From Methylococcaceae bacterium (lineage in GTDB: Bacteria > Pseudomonadota > Gammaproteobacteria > Methylococcales > Methylomonadaceae): DNA of 7,248 bases. This document shows positions 6,250-7,248 of the stretch, piece by piece. The notes below the pieces were generated by a model that was given only the letters and a program-made list of their open reading frames with translations, was not told the origin of the DNA and did no database searches. Within the stretch, counting starts at the first letter, position 1; each line of letters begins with the position of its first letter. Both the position numbers and the translations under genes were made by a program. The stretch spans positions 1-7,248 of the forward strand of contig JAUYMX010000530.1 in NCBI GenBank assembly GCA_030699345.1, given 5' to 3'.

Positions 6250-7248
6250 TTACCGATGCATGTTGGTCGATAAATCCCACATCGGTAAAAAGATTCCCAG
6301 CGCTAGAATCAACACCATGATGCCGATAATGACAATCAAAATGGGCTCGATGACGCTGGCGATGTTTTTTAATTCGGCGTCCACTTCGGTTTCATAAAAA
6401 TCGGCCACTTCTAACAGCATATCGCTGATATTACCGGTTTCTTCACCCACCATAAGCATTTGCACCACCAGCGGCGGAAATAGCTGGGTGCTTCTGGCCA
6501 TGCGGCTAATGGAGTCGCCTTTTTCGATACCAATGCGCATTTGCTCCAGCTTGGAGGCGATATAGCTGTTGCCGATCGCTGCAGAAACGATAGTAATGCC
6601 TTGAATCAGCGGCACGCCAGCGCTTAAGCTCATCGCGAATGAGCGCGCAAAGCGTTCCATTGTCGAGCGTTCAACAATACTGCCGACCCCTGGGATGCGC
6701 AGCATCAACCAATCCCATTGCAAACGGCCCTCTCGGGTGTTGATGTATTTGATAACAATCGCGCTCAACACCAATAAGCCGCCCAGTAAATAAGGCCAAT
6801 AGTTGACAGTAAATTCGGAGATAGCCATTAGCAGTCGGGTTTGCCAAGGCAGCTCCGCATGCATTTTGTCGAATACGCCTTTAAACGCAGGAATCACATA
6901 AATATTGATGACAATCATGGCGATGCTGATCGCAATAATCACCATGGACGGGTAACGCAAGGCCGCTTTGATGCGGCTCTGGGTTTCTTTTTCGCGCTCC
7001 AGGTAATTGGCGATTTGTAAAAAAGCCTGATCTAGTCCGCCGCTGGTCTCACCAACATGGACGATGTTGATAAATAGCGGGCTAAATACTTTTTGGTGTT
7101 GATTCATGGCTTGGCTTAAGGACGAGCCGGATTCAAGGCGTTTAGCAATATCCTTGATTGCATTTGCTAACGCTGGGTTGCGTGTCGATTCACTCAAGCT
7201 GCGCAAGGCTCGAATCAGTGGCACTCCGGCTTTGGACAAGCTGTGCAT
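6250..7248 (-). CDS. mshG: MSHA platform protein MshG (GspF/PilC family), N-terminus missing
   Basis: The last 332 residues of an inner-membrane type II secretion F-domain protein, the platform on which type IV pilins are assembled by the MshE ATPase. Two T2SF repeats are visible: the first with KAGVPLIRAL and VGETSGGLDQAF, the second with SAGVPLIQGI and VGEETGNISDML. Hydrophobic segments lie at about residues 99-123, 150-168 and 302-323 of the visible part, the last followed by a short tail ending MHR. About 70 residues at the N-terminus should lie beyond the right edge; the Met at the edge aligns with an internal position of the family, not a start. PilC and GspF share the fold, and the name MshG rests on the adjoining msh pilins. 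Normally mshF and mshB follow on the same strand; here a repeat and a convergent TA pair follow instead. Confidence 0.85.
   Translation of the reverse strand: MHSLSKAGVPLIRALRSLSESTRNPALANAIKDIAKRLESGSSLSQAMNQHQKVFSPLFINIVHVGETSGGLDQAFLQIANYLEREKETQSRIKAALRYPSMVIIAISIAMIVINIYVIPAFKGVFDKMHAELPWQTRLLMAISEFTVNYWPYLLGGLLVLSAIVIKYINTREGRLQWDWLMLRIPGVGSIVERSTMERFARSFAMSLSAGVPLIQGITIVSAAIGNSYIASKLEQMRIGIEKGDSISRMARSTQLFPPLVVQMLMVGEETGNISDMLLEVADFYETEVDAELKNIASVIEPILIVIIGIMVLILALGIFLPMWDLSTNMHR

Overview
The window holds part of an MSHA (mannose-sensitive haemagglutinin) type IV pilus locus from a Gram-negative, most likely gammaproteobacterial, chromosome. The evidence is the set of MSHA-type prepilins (MshA-, MshC-, MshD- and MshO-like), an MshG/GspF-type inner-membrane platform protein and a large MshQ-like secreted protein. 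The moderate GC content and the dense small palindromic repeats would fit a methanotroph-type gammaproteobacterium, but that placement is only an inference.

Layout. Positions 1-1769 (minus strand) carry the pilin cluster, in transcription order mshA, mshC, mshD and mshO; mshO runs off the left edge. A strong intrinsic terminator lies between mshA and mshC, and mshC, mshD and mshO are packed with overlaps or a 1-nt gap. A 151-bp divergent intergenic region separates mshA from two plus-strand genes: a 73-residue unrecognised protein with two CxxC pairs (1921-2142) and an MshQ-like protein of 982 residues (2161-5109) that ends in its own terminator.

From 5134 to 6249 the sequence looks inserted. 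It holds a nested palindromic repeat (5134-5301), a toxin-antitoxin pair (DUF2281-like antitoxin plus MazF/PemK-like toxin, 5420-5979) with its own promoter, and a 201-bp MITE-like element (6000-6200) with 16-bp terminal inverted repeats, a 5-bp direct repeat at its ends and a REP pair inside. Another copy of the repeat arm directly abuts the mshG stop codon. mshG (6250-7248, minus strand) runs off the right edge without its N-terminus.

How it fits together. MshG would be the membrane platform of the assembly machine, MshA the main pilin, MshC/D/O minor pilins that prime or cap the fibre, and MshQ an exported accessory or tip protein. In the Vibrio-type order (mshG-F-B-A-C-D-O-P-Q on one strand) mshF and mshB sit between mshG and mshA. 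Here that position is taken by an inverted mshQ, the small CxxC gene, repeats and the toxin-antitoxin pair, and no mshF or mshB is visible. The most notable observations are this rearrangement, the repeat family bracketing the toxin-antitoxin module, and the uncharacterised CxxC protein next to mshQ.
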